From: Pirellulaceae bacterium
GTDB taxonomy: Bacteria > Planctomycetota > Planctomycetia > Pirellulales > Pirellulaceae
NCBI GenBank assembly: GCA_013002105.1
Contig: JABDKS010000835.1
Location: 1-56,604 of the forward strand
Reading direction: 5' to 3'
Length of the DNA: 56,604 bases
Shown here piece by piece: positions 1 through 8,977 of this stretch. The notes under the pieces were generated by a model. The model did no database searches. It had not been told where the DNA came from and saw nothing but the letters and a program-made list of their open reading frames with translations. Made by a program: the position numbers and the translations under genes. Numbering within the stretch: the first letter of the stretch is position 1; each line of letters starts with the position of its first letter.

Positions 1-1
1 T

Positions 2-2056
2 GACGGGCATGTCAGTTTGCAACAAATCAAAGACGGATTCGAGCAACGGTTTGCGCCGCAGAAGATCACCTTTGGCGATCTGCAGCAGTTCATCGGAATG
101 CTACACCGTAGCGGGCTGGTGATCAGCAATTCACCCGGACAAGGCAAAGCGTTACGCGAACGCGGTCGCAAAAAGAAGAACAAAGAAACACTGGGCAAAT
201 TCACCAATGTTTTTGCGCTGCGTTTTCGAGGCTTTGACCCAGAACGGATTCTCAACGCGATCCTGCCGTGGTTCGGTTGGATGTTCACGGTTCCGGCACT
301 GATCTTTTTTGTCAGCCTGCTGCTTTCGTCGACGCTGTTGTTGTCCAGTCAGTACGACACCGTCTACGCCAAGCTACCGACGTTTCAACAGTTCTTTGCC
401 GCGGATCGCTGGTTGATCTTGGCGCTGACGATGGCGATCGTCAAAGTGCTGCACGAATTTGGACACGGGCTGAGCTGTAAAAAGTTTGGCGGCGAGTGTC
501 ACGAGATTGGCTTTATGTTGCTGGTCTTTACGCCCTGTCTGTACTGCAACGTCTCGGATTCATGGATGTTGCCAAACAAATGGAAACGTGTTTGGATCGG
601 TGCCGCGGGGATCTATGTCGAAATGATCTTGGCGTCGATTGCGGCGTACGTTTGGTGGTTCACTGAACCAGGCACGACGATCAATGACTTGTGTCTGAAC
701 ATGATGTTTTTGAACGTCGTCAGCACGATCCTGATCAACGGTAACCCGCTGCTGCGATTTGACGGTTACTACATCTTGATGGACATCTTGGAGATCCCCA
801 ACTTGCGTCAAAAGAGTACGGAAGTACTCAAGCGTTGGTTTCAAGAAACCTGTCTGGGATTGGAGTTGCAAGACGACCCGTTTTTGCCAACACGCGGCAA
901 ACTGATGTTTGGGTTGTTCACGATCGCCAGTGTGATTTATCGCTGGGTCGTGGTGTTCTCGATCTGTTGGTTCGTGATCAAAGTTCTTGAGCCGTACGGA
1001 TTGCAGGCGATTGGACGAATGGTTGCGGTCGTCGGTTTTGCGGGCCTGGTGGCCCAACCGGTCATTCAAACTTGGAAATTTTGTCGTACTCCCGGGAGAC
1101 TCTCGAAAGTGAAACGTGTTCCCCTAGCCATTACCTTGGCGGTGGTCAGTGGCGTCATCGCAGCGGTCTGCTACATCCCGTTGCCCCATCACATCGATTG
1201 TGCCTTTGAGATCCAGAGCAGCGAAGTGGGTCGCGTGTACGCCGGCGCGCCCGGACACATCCAGTTGGCCGTGCGACCTGGCACAACAGTCAATGTCGGC
1301 GACACGATCGCGGTGCTACGTAATCCCGATTTGGAGATCCGCTTGGCCGACCTGGAGGGCGAAGAAGAAGTCGCGGTACTACAACTGGAGAATCTGAGCA
1401 AACGCGTGCGTGAGAATCGTTCGTTGAGCGCACAGTTCGAGACCCAAAAAGAGCTCTTGCATTCGATCCGTTCACTGAAGGCGAAAACGCAAGAGGAGTT
1501 GGATCGATTGACGGTCAAAGCAACGCAGACCGGTTTTGTCATGCCGCCACCAGAACGCAAATCGCAGGAGACCGGTGACAACCGTTTGCCAAGTTGGACT
1601 GGCACGCCGCTGGAAGAACGAAACCGTGGTGCCATGCTGACGGCCGACGATTTGATCTGCGAAATTGGCGCCGAAAACGCCTTCGAGGCCGTATTAATGA
1701 TCGATCAAGGTGACGTGCAACTGGTCCGCGAAGGACAAGAGGTCGATTTGAAGCTCGATTCGCGACGATTGGCTACGTTTTCGGGTGTGATCGAAGAAAA
1801 ATCACAGGAACCACTCAACGCCGCGTCGACCTCGCTATCAAGCCAAACCGGTGGTGACTTGCAAACCGAAATTGATCCCACCACCGGGATGATCAAGCCC
1901 CGCAGCGTGACGTATCAAGCTCGTGTGCCGCTTGATCCGTCGGAGTTACCGCTTCGTCCGGGTTATCGCGGTTCGGCAAAAATTCACGTCGATCCGATGT
2001 CGCTGGGCAATCGGCTGTGGCGCGTGATAGCCAAGACCTTTAACTTCGAGTTTTAG
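2..2056 (+). CDS. M50 site-2-protease / HlyD-like membrane protein, 5' partial
   Basis: The frame is open to the left edge, so the gene starts outside the window; residue numbers here count from the TTG at 17. Residues 1-40 resemble the C-terminal half of a PqqD-like domain (LQQIKDGFEQRF, then a DLQQFIGMLHRSGLV helix). A multi-span membrane core follows, with the M50 zinc motif HEFGH at 146-150 and the third-ligand motif NPLLRFDG at 243-250, so both metal-binding parts are intact. After about residue 385 the protein looks like an HlyD/RND periplasmic adaptor: beta-rich segments around a coiled coil (about 445-500). Inference: an inner-membrane protein of an export or peptide-processing system whose partners would lie upstream. 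The PqqD reading is by eye; the M50 core is secure. Confidence 0.85.
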   Translation, partial: DGHVSLQQIKDGFEQRFAPQKITFGDLQQFIGMLHRSGLVISNSPGQGKALRERGRKKKNKETLGKFTNVFALRFRGFDPERILNAILPWFGWMFTVPALIFFVSLLLSSTLLLSSQYDTVYAKLPTFQQFFAADRWLILALTMAIVKVLHEFGHGLSCKKFGGECHEIGFMLLVFTPCLYCNVSDSWMLPNKWKRVWIGAAGIYVEMILASIAAYVWWFTEPGTTINDLCLNMMFLNVVSTILINGNPLLRFDGYYILMDILEIPNLRQKSTEVLKRWFQETCLGLELQDDPFLPTRGKLMFGLFTIASVIYRWVVVFSICWFVIKVLEPYGLQAIGRMVAVVGFAGLVAQPVIQTWKFCRTPGRLSKVKRVPLAITLAVVSGVIAAVCYIPLPHHIDCAFEIQSSEVGRVYAGAPGHIQLAVRPGTTVNVGDTIAVLRNPDLEIRLADLEGEEEVAVLQLENLSKRVRENRSLSAQFETQKELLHSIRSLKAKTQEELDRLTVKATQTGFVMPPPERKSQETGDNRLPSWTGTPLEERNRGAMLTADDLICEIGAENAFEAVLMIDQGDVQLVREGQEVDLKLDSRRLATFSGVIEEKSQEPLNAASTSLSSQTGGDLQTEIDPTTGMIKPRSVTYQARVPLDPSELPLRPGYRGSAKIHVDPMSLGNRLWRVIAKTFNFEF

Positions 2057-2374
2057 ACAGACCTTACGTATCTTTCGCGATTTAACTTTTGAGTGCCCAG
2101 TCTGACGATATTATCGCGCCTCGGGTGGCAGTTCGCATTGCGGGCCGTTGGCCAACCGCTACGATAGAGAGCCAATCCTGGACGACCTGAGAGAATCCCA
2201 ACCCAACAAACCCGTACGAATTCGTCGTCAATTCGGAAATTCAATAAGACAATTTGTTGTTTTGAGCGTCTAACGATCAATCAACAGTGATGAAGACCCA
2301 GCGTCGGAGCCGATGTGAACGGTTCGCCGCATCCTACCAACTGACCTTTACCGTTTTCGGAGAAAATCCAAACC
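2057..2374. other. Intergenic spacer without recognisable gene
   Basis: This 318-base stretch separates the M50/HlyD-like gene from the DUF3467 gene. Only short frames are present and none resembles a known protein. A GTTGGCCAAC palindrome lies at 2147-2156 and an A/T-richer segment at about 2225-2280, which could hold the promoter of the next gene. A GGAGA at about 2359-2363 is a plausible ribosome binding site for the ATG at 2375. No terminator is convincing. Confidence 0.4.
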
Positions 2375-2788
2375 ATGGCAGACACCAAGAAGAGCGCCGA
2401 AGCTGCGAAACCTGCAGCCGCAGCCCCAGCCGAAGCCGCTCAAACACAACAACCCGTCCAAGTGCAAGTGCAAGATGAAAACGCAATTGCAACGTACGCG
2501 AATTTCTGCCGCGTCACGGGATCGCCCGAAGAACTGATCGTTGACTTTGGCTTGAACCCACAGCCCATCGGTGTTCCCAAGGATCCGATCCAAGTCAAAC
2601 AGCGAATCATCGTCAACTTTTTCACTGCAAAGCGTCTGCTGGCCGCTCTGCAAATGTCGGTCGCTCGTCACGAGTCGGTCTTCGGCGTACTGGAAACGGA
2701 CATCAACAAGCGAGTTCGTCCCGGTTTGGCACAGCAACAAGCTCCAGGAGCTGCTCCCGCTGCCGCACCAGCTGCGAAAAAGAGCTAA
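2375..2788 (+). CDS. DUF3467 domain protein
   Basis: 137 residues. An Ala/Pro/Gln-rich, probably disordered N-terminus (about 1-35) precedes a compact domain, about 36-115, with the DUF3467 pattern: YANFCRVTGSPEELIVDFG, then QRIIVNFFTAKRLLAALQMSVARHE. The tail is again Ala/Pro-rich and ends in KKS. The family is short, widespread and of unknown function, and is probably cytoplasmic. It has its own upstream spacer and a strong terminator about 65 bases downstream, so it looks like a single-gene transcription unit. The GGAGA about 12 bases upstream supports the ATG start. Confidence 0.8.
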   Translation: MADTKKSAEAAKPAAAAPAEAAQTQQPVQVQVQDENAIATYANFCRVTGSPEELIVDFGLNPQPIGVPKDPIQVKQRIIVNFFTAKRLLAALQMSVARHESVFGVLETDINKRVRPGLAQQQAPGAAPAAAPAAKKS

Positions 2789-2853
2789 GCTCGTTTTCAA
2801 TGGTCGCGAGCGTCGTGTCGAAGCACACTGCGCATCGTCGGTGAGATATCATG

Positions 2854-2888
2854 ACCGCGTCTCTGAAATCAGAGACGCGGTTTTCTTG
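2854..2888 (+). terminator. Rho-independent terminator after the DUF3467 gene
   Basis: A perfect 13-base inverted repeat: ACCGCGTCTCTGA at 2854-2866 pairs with TCAGAGACGCGGT at 2869-2881. In practice the innermost pairs would open to make a loop. It is followed by TTTTCTT at 2881-2887. Placement shortly after the stop codon at 2788 and the T-rich 3' side fit an intrinsic terminator. Confidence 0.85.
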
Positions 2889-2987
2889 CGCCCGCACACC
2901 ACAGTGGGAGATGAAAAAACACTCAATCGCCGATGACCCGCAGCCACCTGCACCGAATCCCGCCACCGCTTCGACTGGACCCGATCC

Positions 2988-3572
2988 ATGCAATACCCCA
3001 TCGAACTCCGCTTCAAGCTACTTGCCTTTGGACAACGAATTACTGCGACCGACGCCAGCGGCAACGTCTTGATGTTCATCAAACAAAAGATGTTCAAGCT
3101 GAAGGAAAAAGTCGAGATCTTTTCGGATGTCAATCAAAGCAGTGTCATCTTTCGAATCGAAGCCGATCGCGTGATCGACTGGTCGGCCAGCTACAACTTC
3201 ACGGACGCCGAGGGCAACGACTGGGGCGCGGTGCGACGCAAGGGAATGCGGTCGCTGTGGTCGGCTCACTACGAAGTCATGCAGAACGGCGAAATCGACA
3301 TGACGATCAGCGAAGAGAGCCCGATGAAAAAGATCATGGAAAGTATCTTGTCCGAAATACCGCTGGTCGGTTTTGCGGCAACGTACCTGATCAATCCCAG
3401 TTACATCGTTCGTCGTCCCGATGGTGCAGAACTATTGCGGTTGACCAAACTGCCGGCCGTTTGGGAAGGCAAATTCAAGCTGGAAAAGTTAAGCGAGATA
3501 CCCGAAGACGATGAACTTCGCTCGCTGATGGCACTGATCATGCTGGTCCTGCTAGAGCGACGCCGCGGTTAG
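2988..3572 (+). CDS. LURP-one-related (tubby C-terminal-like) family protein
   Basis: 194 residues. The opening YPIELRFKLLAFGQRITATDASGNVLMFIKQK, with a later KEKVEIFSD segment and strand-rich middle, is typical of the LURP-one/tubby-C-like barrel family. A short hydrophobic patch around SILSEIPLVGFAATYLINPSY could insert into membrane. These proteins are often described as scramblase-like; function in bacteria is uncertain. The gene stands alone after a terminator and converges on argH, with a repeat-filled spacer between them. The ATG at 2988 has no clear Shine-Dalgarno sequence; I chose it because the family begins with a similar MxYPxxL segment. Confidence 0.72.
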   Translation: MQYPIELRFKLLAFGQRITATDASGNVLMFIKQKMFKLKEKVEIFSDVNQSSVIFRIEADRVIDWSASYNFTDAEGNDWGAVRRKGMRSLWSAHYEVMQNGEIDMTISEESPMKKIMESILSEIPLVGFAATYLINPSYIVRRPDGAELLRLTKLPAVWEGKFKLEKLSEIPEDDELRSLMALIMLVLLERRRG

Positions 3573-3652
3573 AACAGATTCACGATTAACCTGGGCTCGA
3601 CGTCATTCAGGACCCGTGCTGGCGAAGTCGTAGCGAGGGCCGACTACCCATC

Positions 3653-3760
3653 GGCCGAGTGCGCTGGGCCGGCCCAGTGCGTTGCGGCGGCCGAGTGCGC
3701 TGCGGCGGGCAATTGCTCTGGCGTGGCCGATTGCTCTGGGGCGGGCAATTACTCTGGCGC
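3653..3760. repeat. 18-bp tandem repeat, six units
   Basis: Six consecutive 18-base units run without gaps: 3653-3670, 3671-3688, 3689-3706, 3707-3724, 3725-3742 and 3743-3760. The first three follow GGCCGAGTGCGCTGCGGC with substitutions. The last three follow GGGCAATTGCTCTGGCGT, with GGGC and GGCC openings alternating. A seventh unit decays after GGCCG. The array lies between two convergent genes, so it is probably non-coding; the minus-strand frame through it would give a 6-residue Pro/Gln/Arg repeat with no similarity that I recognise. Confidence 0.9.
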
Positions 3761-3767
3761 GGCCGCC

Positions 3768-3831
3768 GGGAACCAGCGCCATCGGGAACCAGTGCCATAG
3801 TGAACTAGCGCCATCGTGAACTAGCGCCTCC
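3768..3831. repeat. 16-bp tandem repeat, four units
   Basis: Directly after the 18-bp array come four 16-base units: 3768-3783, 3784-3799, 3800-3815 and 3816-3831. They follow GGGAACCAGCGCCATC, drifting to GTGAACTAGCGCCATC. Two unrelated unit lengths side by side suggest two separate slippage expansions in the same unconstrained spacer downstream of argH. Confidence 0.9.
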
Positions 3832-3854
3832 GGTTATCACCTCACACAATTGGG

Positions 3855-3879
3855 ACGCCTGCCTGAGGCGTGCCGCTTT
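3855..3879. terminator. Possible hairpin between convergent genes
   Basis: ACGCCT (3855-3860) and AGGCGT (3866-3871) form a 6-bp stem with a 5-base loop, followed on the plus strand by GCCGCTTTT. It lies 19 bases beyond the argH stop codon. The stem is short and the T-run is displaced, so this is only a candidate terminator, in either direction. Confidence 0.3.
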
Positions 3880-3889
3880 TCGCCACCGG

Positions 3890-5266
3890 TTAACTCAACC
3901 GTTTTTCCCAAGCCTCGATCTGGCTGCGAACTTGATCCGGGGCAGTCGATCCGTAGCTGACAAACGCTTCGACGGCATTCTTGCTGCCCAGCACATCAAA
4001 AACACTTTCGTCAATCTCCGCCGCGTGATTCTGCATTACATCCAGCGGCAAATCTTTTAACGCGACATTCCGTTGCATCGCTTCACCGACGATCGCGCCG
4101 ACCAAATGGTGAGCCTTGCGCTGCGGCATCCCTTTTTTGATCATCCACTCCATCAATGTCGTCGCGTCCAAATAACCTTTCTCCAGCCGACTGTCGATCG
4201 AGTCCCGCTGCAGCACACTACCTTGGACAATCGGAGCAGCCAACTCCAACATCGCGATGATCGTGTCAAAGGAATCAAACAGTGGTGGTTTGTCTTCTTG
4301 TAAGTCACGGTTGTACGCCAGCGGCAGATTCTTGACCAACAACATCAGTGTTTGCAAATTTCCCATCACGCGCGCCGACTTGCCACGCGTTAGTTCCAGG
4401 GTGTCCGGGTTTACCTTTTGTGGCATGATGCTGCTGCCGGTGCAAAACGCTTGGGGCATTTTCAGAACGCCATACTCCACGGTGCTCCACAAGATCCACT
4501 CCTCGGACCAGCCACTCAGGTGTGACGCGATCACCGAGAGCACAAATGCACTTTCCAACACAAAGTCGCGATCACTACTGGTGTCCAAACTGTTTGCCGT
4601 GACGCCCTCGAACTCAAGCGTCTTGGCGGTTTGATCACGATCGATCGCGAGTGTCGTGCCGGCCACCGCTGCCACACCCAGGCTGCATTGGTTGACACGT
4701 CGACGACAGTCGGCAATCCGCTCGCGGTCCCGCTGAAATTTTTCGATATAGGCCAACCAGTAATGCGGCGCGAGAACCGGTTGAGCCCGTTGCAAGTGCG
4801 TGTAGGCGGGCAGAATGACGTAGAAATCGTTTTCGCAGCGACTCAAAAAAGCACGCTGCAAATCGACCAATCGTGCATCGACCGTATCGAGCGCCTCGCG
4901 AACCCACATCCGCACGTCGGTGCTGACCTGGTCATTTCGGCTCCGCGCGGTGTGCAATTTTCGACCCACGTCACCGATCCGATCGATCAATGCCTGCTCG
5001 ATATGCATGTGGATATCTTCCAGCTCCAATCGGATCGGGAGCCGGTCGTTGTCAATTTCCCCTTGGATTTCCAGCAAGGTGTCGCGGATCTGCTGCATTT
5101 CCGCCTGGCTGATCAGTCCGACCGTTGCCAGCATTTGGGCATGAGCGATCGAACCGCGGATATCCTGGCGGTAGAGCCGTCGATCGAAGCTGATACTTTC
5201 GGCAAAAGCCTCCAGTCTTTGGTCGGTACTGGCCTGAAAAACGCCGCTGCGAGAAGGGCTTTCCAC
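3890..5266 (-). CDS. argH: Argininosuccinate lyase
   Basis: Cleaves argininosuccinate to arginine and fumarate, the last step of arginine synthesis, in the cytoplasm as a homotetramer. The fumarase/aspartase-superfamily signature GSSIMPQKVNPD is present at about residues 276-287, and LHTARSRNDQV and YTHLQRAQP match ArgH. I chose the GTG at 5266 because it gives 458 residues and an N-terminus (ESPSRSGVFQ) like other ArgH proteins. The frame extends upstream to a TTG at 5371, but those 35 residues look like spacer and would leave almost no room for the divergent gene's promoter. No other arginine gene is adjacent. The 3' side holds two tandem repeat arrays. Confidence 0.95.
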   Translation of the reverse strand: MESPSRSGVFQASTDQRLEAFAESISFDRRLYRQDIRGSIAHAQMLATVGLISQAEMQQIRDTLLEIQGEIDNDRLPIRLELEDIHMHIEQALIDRIGDVGRKLHTARSRNDQVSTDVRMWVREALDTVDARLVDLQRAFLSRCENDFYVILPAYTHLQRAQPVLAPHYWLAYIEKFQRDRERIADCRRRVNQCSLGVAAVAGTTLAIDRDQTAKTLEFEGVTANSLDTSSDRDFVLESAFVLSVIASHLSGWSEEWILWSTVEYGVLKMPQAFCTGSSIMPQKVNPDTLELTRGKSARVMGNLQTLMLLVKNLPLAYNRDLQEDKPPLFDSFDTIIAMLELAAPIVQGSVLQRDSIDSRLEKGYLDATTLMEWMIKKGMPQRKAHHLVGAIVGEAMQRNVALKDLPLDVMQNHAAEIDESVFDVLGSKNAVEAFVSYGSTAPDQVRSQIEAWEKRLS

Positions 5267-5409
5267 TGGTTGACTATCCGGATGGGTGATCGGGGGGAAT
5301 AATGCTGGACGCGAAAGGGAGCGTTGGCTGGTGCCATTATCGCTGCCTGAGAACGGCTGACGACCCCGCAAGACACCGATTACGACCGCCCCAACAAAAA
5401 ACGCAAAAC

Positions 5410-8112
5410 ATGCACGCCCGAATCCTTTTGAGTGCCATAGTCCTTGTTTGGTTCACCGTCCCATTGGCGGCTGCCGAAGTCTTGGTCACCGCCGCGACCG
5501 GACAGCCCTACGGCATCGCCACGATCGAATTACCCGTCGCGGCTCCGATTGTCGGACAAATCCCGCCGCCGCTGAGCGTCAGTGATGACCAAGGCCGCGT
5601 ACTTTTTCCGATCGCCAACGACGTTCGTGTACGCCTGCCGCGCCCGTCCGAACGACCGGTCCCGCAACCGGGCAATGGTCGACTATTGAACCGTTTGGGA
5701 AATTTGATCCGCGAAATCGCCAATGACGAACCTGAGATGGAGCAGACCGTCGCCCGACGGGTGACGTTTTTGATCGAAGGTGACGCGCCTGTGCAGGTTC
5801 GATTAAGCGAATCGAATATCCAAATCGGTGTCTACGAAATCACACCCGTGCCGGATGCCGCCGTGCAACGTGAACTGATGAACGATTGGTGGACCGCCTA
5901 CACCGATGCTGCAAAACGTCAAATTGACGCCGGTGATTATCCGCCGTGGGTCGAAAACTACCTTGTCGCGATGCTTTCGCAGCGGACCGGCACACGTCTG
6001 CCCGAGTGGTTTGCACCCAAGCAAGAAGACGCCGATCAATTAATCGGCACCTTGAAACTGCTCGCCGGAATCGAAGGTGTTGGTGAGACGATGTTTCGCC
6101 GCGCCGCCGCAGGTGACTTTCAACAGATACAACCGACCGCCCTGCCCTTGCCTGCACCACCGCGTTGGATCGCAAGCCAATACCCACCCATCGATCCCAA
6201 CGTCGTGGTCGAACCGATCGCATCGCGGATTCCGCCGGAATGTCTTTACATTCGTTACGGCAGTTTTGCCAACTACCTTTGGTTTCGCGATCTATCGGAC
6301 GAATATGGCGGCGACCTGTCCCGCATGGTGACCTTGCGAGGTATCAACGACGATGCGGCTCGCCGGGTTGAAACCCAGTTGAACATGAAGATGACGGACA
6401 TCTCTCGGATGCTTGGTGCCACCGTGATCGAAGACCAAGCGCTGTTTGGTCGAGACATGTTCCTGTCCGACGGCGCGACGATCGGTGTGATCTTGCAAGC
6501 CAAAAACGTGTTTCTGTTAAAAACGGCAGTCAACAACGATCGGGCCAAATTGGCCGCCGCCGACCCGACCGTAACATTGACCGACGTCAAAATCGCTGAC
6601 CAAGTCGTCACCATGCTCAGTAGTGGTGACAACCGCGTACGATCTTTTATGGCAGTCGATGGTGATTTTGTTTGCGTCGCCAATAGCGAAACACTGATCC
6701 GAAGATTCTTTGAAGTCGGTCAGTCAGGCAAATCGCTGGCTGCGACCGAGGCATTTCGGCTATCACGACAATTGATGCCGGTCGATCGCGGTGACACGAT
6801 CTTTGCTTACTTTTCGCCCGAGATGTTGCAAGGCTTGGTCGACCCCAAGACGTTGATTGAACTACGACGACGCTTGCATGCCAAAAGCGATATCGCACTG
6901 GTCCATCTCGCTCGTATCGCCGCGCGGTCGACCGGCGAACAGATCGACGGAATCGAGGAGTTAATCGCAGCAGGTTTTCTGCCCACGGGATTCGGTAGAC
7001 GCCCCGACGGCAGCGGCGTCATTTCGGTCGGCGATGATGTTATCGATACGCGGCGCGGGGCACGCGGCAACTTTTTGCCGATTGCCGATATCGAATTCGA
7101 TTTCGTGACTCAAGAAGAATCTCAGTGGTACAGCGAGATCGCCGACGAGTACTCCGCCCGGTTTCCGCAACTCGATCCGATCATGGTAGGCGTTCAACGT
7201 CAGAACGTTCCTGGTGATGAAACCTTGGAACGATTGATCGTGCATGCGGAAGTCGCGCCACTGACGCCGGAAAAATACGGCAGTTGGGCCAAACAACTCG
7301 GACCTCCCACACGCGTGGCGATGAAGTTTGCGCCCGATGACATCGTCGCCTTGCAAGCACATGTAGCGTCCGAGCAACTCGGTCCGCCCACCCACCTGTT
7401 CGTCGGTGTGAAAGATTCTTTTCCACCCGATCCCGAACAATTCGACGGCATCATCAAGAGCTATCGCGCACTACGCGAACTGCCCGGTTATCTGGGTGCG
7501 TGGCCGCAACCCGGCGCGATCGATCGATTGCCATTGGGGCTCGGTCGCGGTCGGCCGGTGGGACCAGGCATGACTCGATTACTTGGAGGACTGTATCGAT
7601 ACACCGACGCCGGATTCTCTGTGATCTCGTTTCAACCCGATGTGCTGCAAGCGAGTCTGCCGTTTCTACAAGCAGTCGATGTCAATGATCTGGCAACTGT
7701 GCGAATGCGCATTGGCAGTCTAACCGGTAGCAAGCTGGAAAACTGGGTCAACGATCAACTCTACCGACGCGCATCGGTCAGTAGCGCCGCGGGCGCCAAC
7801 TTTTTGAACTTGCTGACCCGCCAATTGAGTGTTGATTCAGCCGGTGCATTGGAGGCGGCCGAAGATATATTGGGCAGCGAATTACAATGTCCGCTCGGTG
7901 GCCAGTACGAGTATTCCGAGTCGTTTGGCCGCTGGATCAGTTCCGCTTGGCGAGCGTCGATGCCCGATCGCAGCATGCCCCCTGGATACGTGGCACCGGC
8001 GATGACCTGGTTTCGCGGCGCTGAAGCCACACTGACGCAGTACGCCGATCGATTGGTCGCCGACGCCGCGCTGACGGTCAAGCGTCAGAAGTCACCGGTT
8101 GTTTCCAAATAA
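5410..8112 (+). CDS. Large exported protein of unknown function
   Basis: 900 residues from the ATG at 5410, which begins a clear signal peptide (MHARILLSAIVLVWFTVPLAAAE, likely cut after AAA). The frame runs upstream to 5302, but that part overlaps the argH promoter region and would bury the signal. The mature protein opens with a segment containing a Pro/Arg-rich stretch, then a long alpha/beta region without transmembrane spans. I recognise the general type from planctomycete genomes as an uncharacterised secreted protein but cannot name a family. There is no CXXCH, dockerin or catalytic motif. It is divergent from argH and converges on the CbiX-type gene with a 25-base gap. Confidence 0.75.
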   Translation: MHARILLSAIVLVWFTVPLAAAEVLVTAATGQPYGIATIELPVAAPIVGQIPPPLSVSDDQGRVLFPIANDVRVRLPRPSERPVPQPGNGRLLNRLGNLIREIANDEPEMEQTVARRVTFLIEGDAPVQVRLSESNIQIGVYEITPVPDAAVQRELMNDWWTAYTDAAKRQIDAGDYPPWVENYLVAMLSQRTGTRLPEWFAPKQEDADQLIGTLKLLAGIEGVGETMFRRAAAGDFQQIQPTALPLPAPPRWIASQYPPIDPNVVVEPIASRIPPECLYIRYGSFANYLWFRDLSDEYGGDLSRMVTLRGINDDAARRVETQLNMKMTDISRMLGATVIEDQALFGRDMFLSDGATIGVILQAKNVFLLKTAVNNDRAKLAAADPTVTLTDVKIADQVVTMLSSGDNRVRSFMAVDGDFVCVANSETLIRRFFEVGQSGKSLAATEAFRLSRQLMPVDRGDTIFAYFSPEMLQGLVDPKTLIELRRRLHAKSDIALVHLARIAARSTGEQIDGIEELIAAGFLPTGFGRRPDGSGVISVGDDVIDTRRGARGNFLPIADIEFDFVTQEESQWYSEIADEYSARFPQLDPIMVGVQRQNVPGDETLERLIVHAEVAPLTPEKYGSWAKQLGPPTRVAMKFAPDDIVALQAHVASEQLGPPTHLFVGVKDSFPPDPEQFDGIIKSYRALRELPGYLGAWPQPGAIDRLPLGLGRGRPVGPGMTRLLGGLYRYTDAGFSVISFQPDVLQASLPFLQAVDVNDLATVRMRIGSLTGSKLENWVNDQLYRRASVSSAAGANFLNLLTRQLSVDSAGALEAAEDILGSELQCPLGGQYEYSESFGRWISSAWRASMPDRSMPPGYVAPAMTWFRGAEATLTQYADRLVADAALTVKRQKSPVVSK

Positions 8113-8137
8113 TCGTCGCTCCGGATGCGCTCCAACG

Positions 8138-8977
8138 CTACGGCACATTTGGTTGTGGCGTCATTTTCAGCCGTCCAGCGATGGCGGTGGCAATCTGGCA
8201 CTCCGGTCCCAGATAAGCGGTCGTCAAAAATCGCCGATCGCGGTGACGCGCCGACGCTTCGGCGATTTGTTGTGAAATGGCATCGAATAGCCGCCCGGCG
8301 AACAACAAATGCGGTTGGACAATGATCGTTTCGATTCCATCCATCGCCGCAACGCGATCAAGCATCTCGGGCAGTCTTGGTTCCGCCATCGCGTAAAAGG
8401 CGGTCGTCGTATGCGCAAATCCCATCCGCCATGCGACGACTTCGGTCAATACCCGCATGTCGGCTTGGGCGCATGGATCAAAGCTGCCGCGACCGACCAT
8501 GACGAGCGCGGATTTGGATCGATCAACCGTCCGATCGACTTCGCCAATACGCTGTTGGACCAATTCGATCATGGCGCGATGGCGCGACAGTGGTCCTGAC
8601 TGATCGACGCCAATATTCGGTGTCCTGGTGTGACATTGAGCGACCAAATCGGGGATGTCACGTTTGGCGTGCCCGGCCGCAAACAATAAGAGTGGGGCGA
8701 CATGAATGTGTTGGACGCCCAGTGCCGCTAGCTGATCCCAAGCCTGCGGGATCGTCGGCTCTTGAAACTCCAGCAAGCAGGATGCCACCGGTGCTGGAGA
8801 CAATTGATCGGCCAACCGCTGACCAAGCTCAAAAAACTGCCGCGTTCCCAACGCGTCCCGGGTTCCATGGCCGACCAGCAACACGCCGGTCGATGAATCC
8901 AACGCGATTGCCCGATCGTGGGGCTTGGCGTGCAGCGGTTCACGGCCAGTCTTGTCCGATGGCAAGTGTGGACTCAC
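8138..8977 (-). CDS. cbiX: Sirohydrochlorin chelatase-like protein (CbiX), two-domain
   Basis: 279 residues with two tandem CbiX-type chelatase domains. The first has GHGTRD at residues 36-41 and APLLLFAAGHAKRDIP around 94-109; the second has GRGSFDP at 162-168 and a later QPHLLFAGRLFDAI. The family inserts Co, Fe or Ni into sirohydrochlorin for cobalamin, siroheme or F430. Which metal applies here cannot be read from sequence. The GTG start overlaps the stop of the upstream small protein gene (GTGA at 8974-8977, minus strand), so the two are likely translationally coupled. The first roughly 25 residues before the domain are unusual. Confidence 0.85.
   Translation of the reverse strand: MSPHLPSDKTGREPLHAKPHDRAIALDSSTGVLLVGHGTRDALGTRQFFELGQRLADQLSPAPVASCLLEFQEPTIPQAWDQLAALGVQHIHVAPLLLFAAGHAKRDIPDLVAQCHTRTPNIGVDQSGPLSRHRAMIELVQQRIGEVDRTVDRSKSALVMVGRGSFDPCAQADMRVLTEVVAWRMGFAHTTTAFYAMAEPRLPEMLDRVAAMDGIETIIVQPHLLFAGRLFDAISQQIAEASARHRDRRFLTTAYLGPECQIATAIAGRLKMTPQPNVP

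Noticed and set aside
2147..2156. GTTGGCCAAC palindrome in the spacer
   Set aside because: A single 10-base palindrome with no partner site is expected by chance at this length.
3607..3798. Minus-strand open frame across the 18-bp array with a 6-residue Pro/Gln/Arg repeat
   Set aside because: The frame exists only because 18 is a multiple of three; no ribosome binding site or similarity, and the 16-bp array next to it breaks the periodicity.
5267..5371. N-terminal extension of argH
   Set aside because: The extra 35 residues are not ArgH-like and would remove the promoter space of the divergent exported protein.
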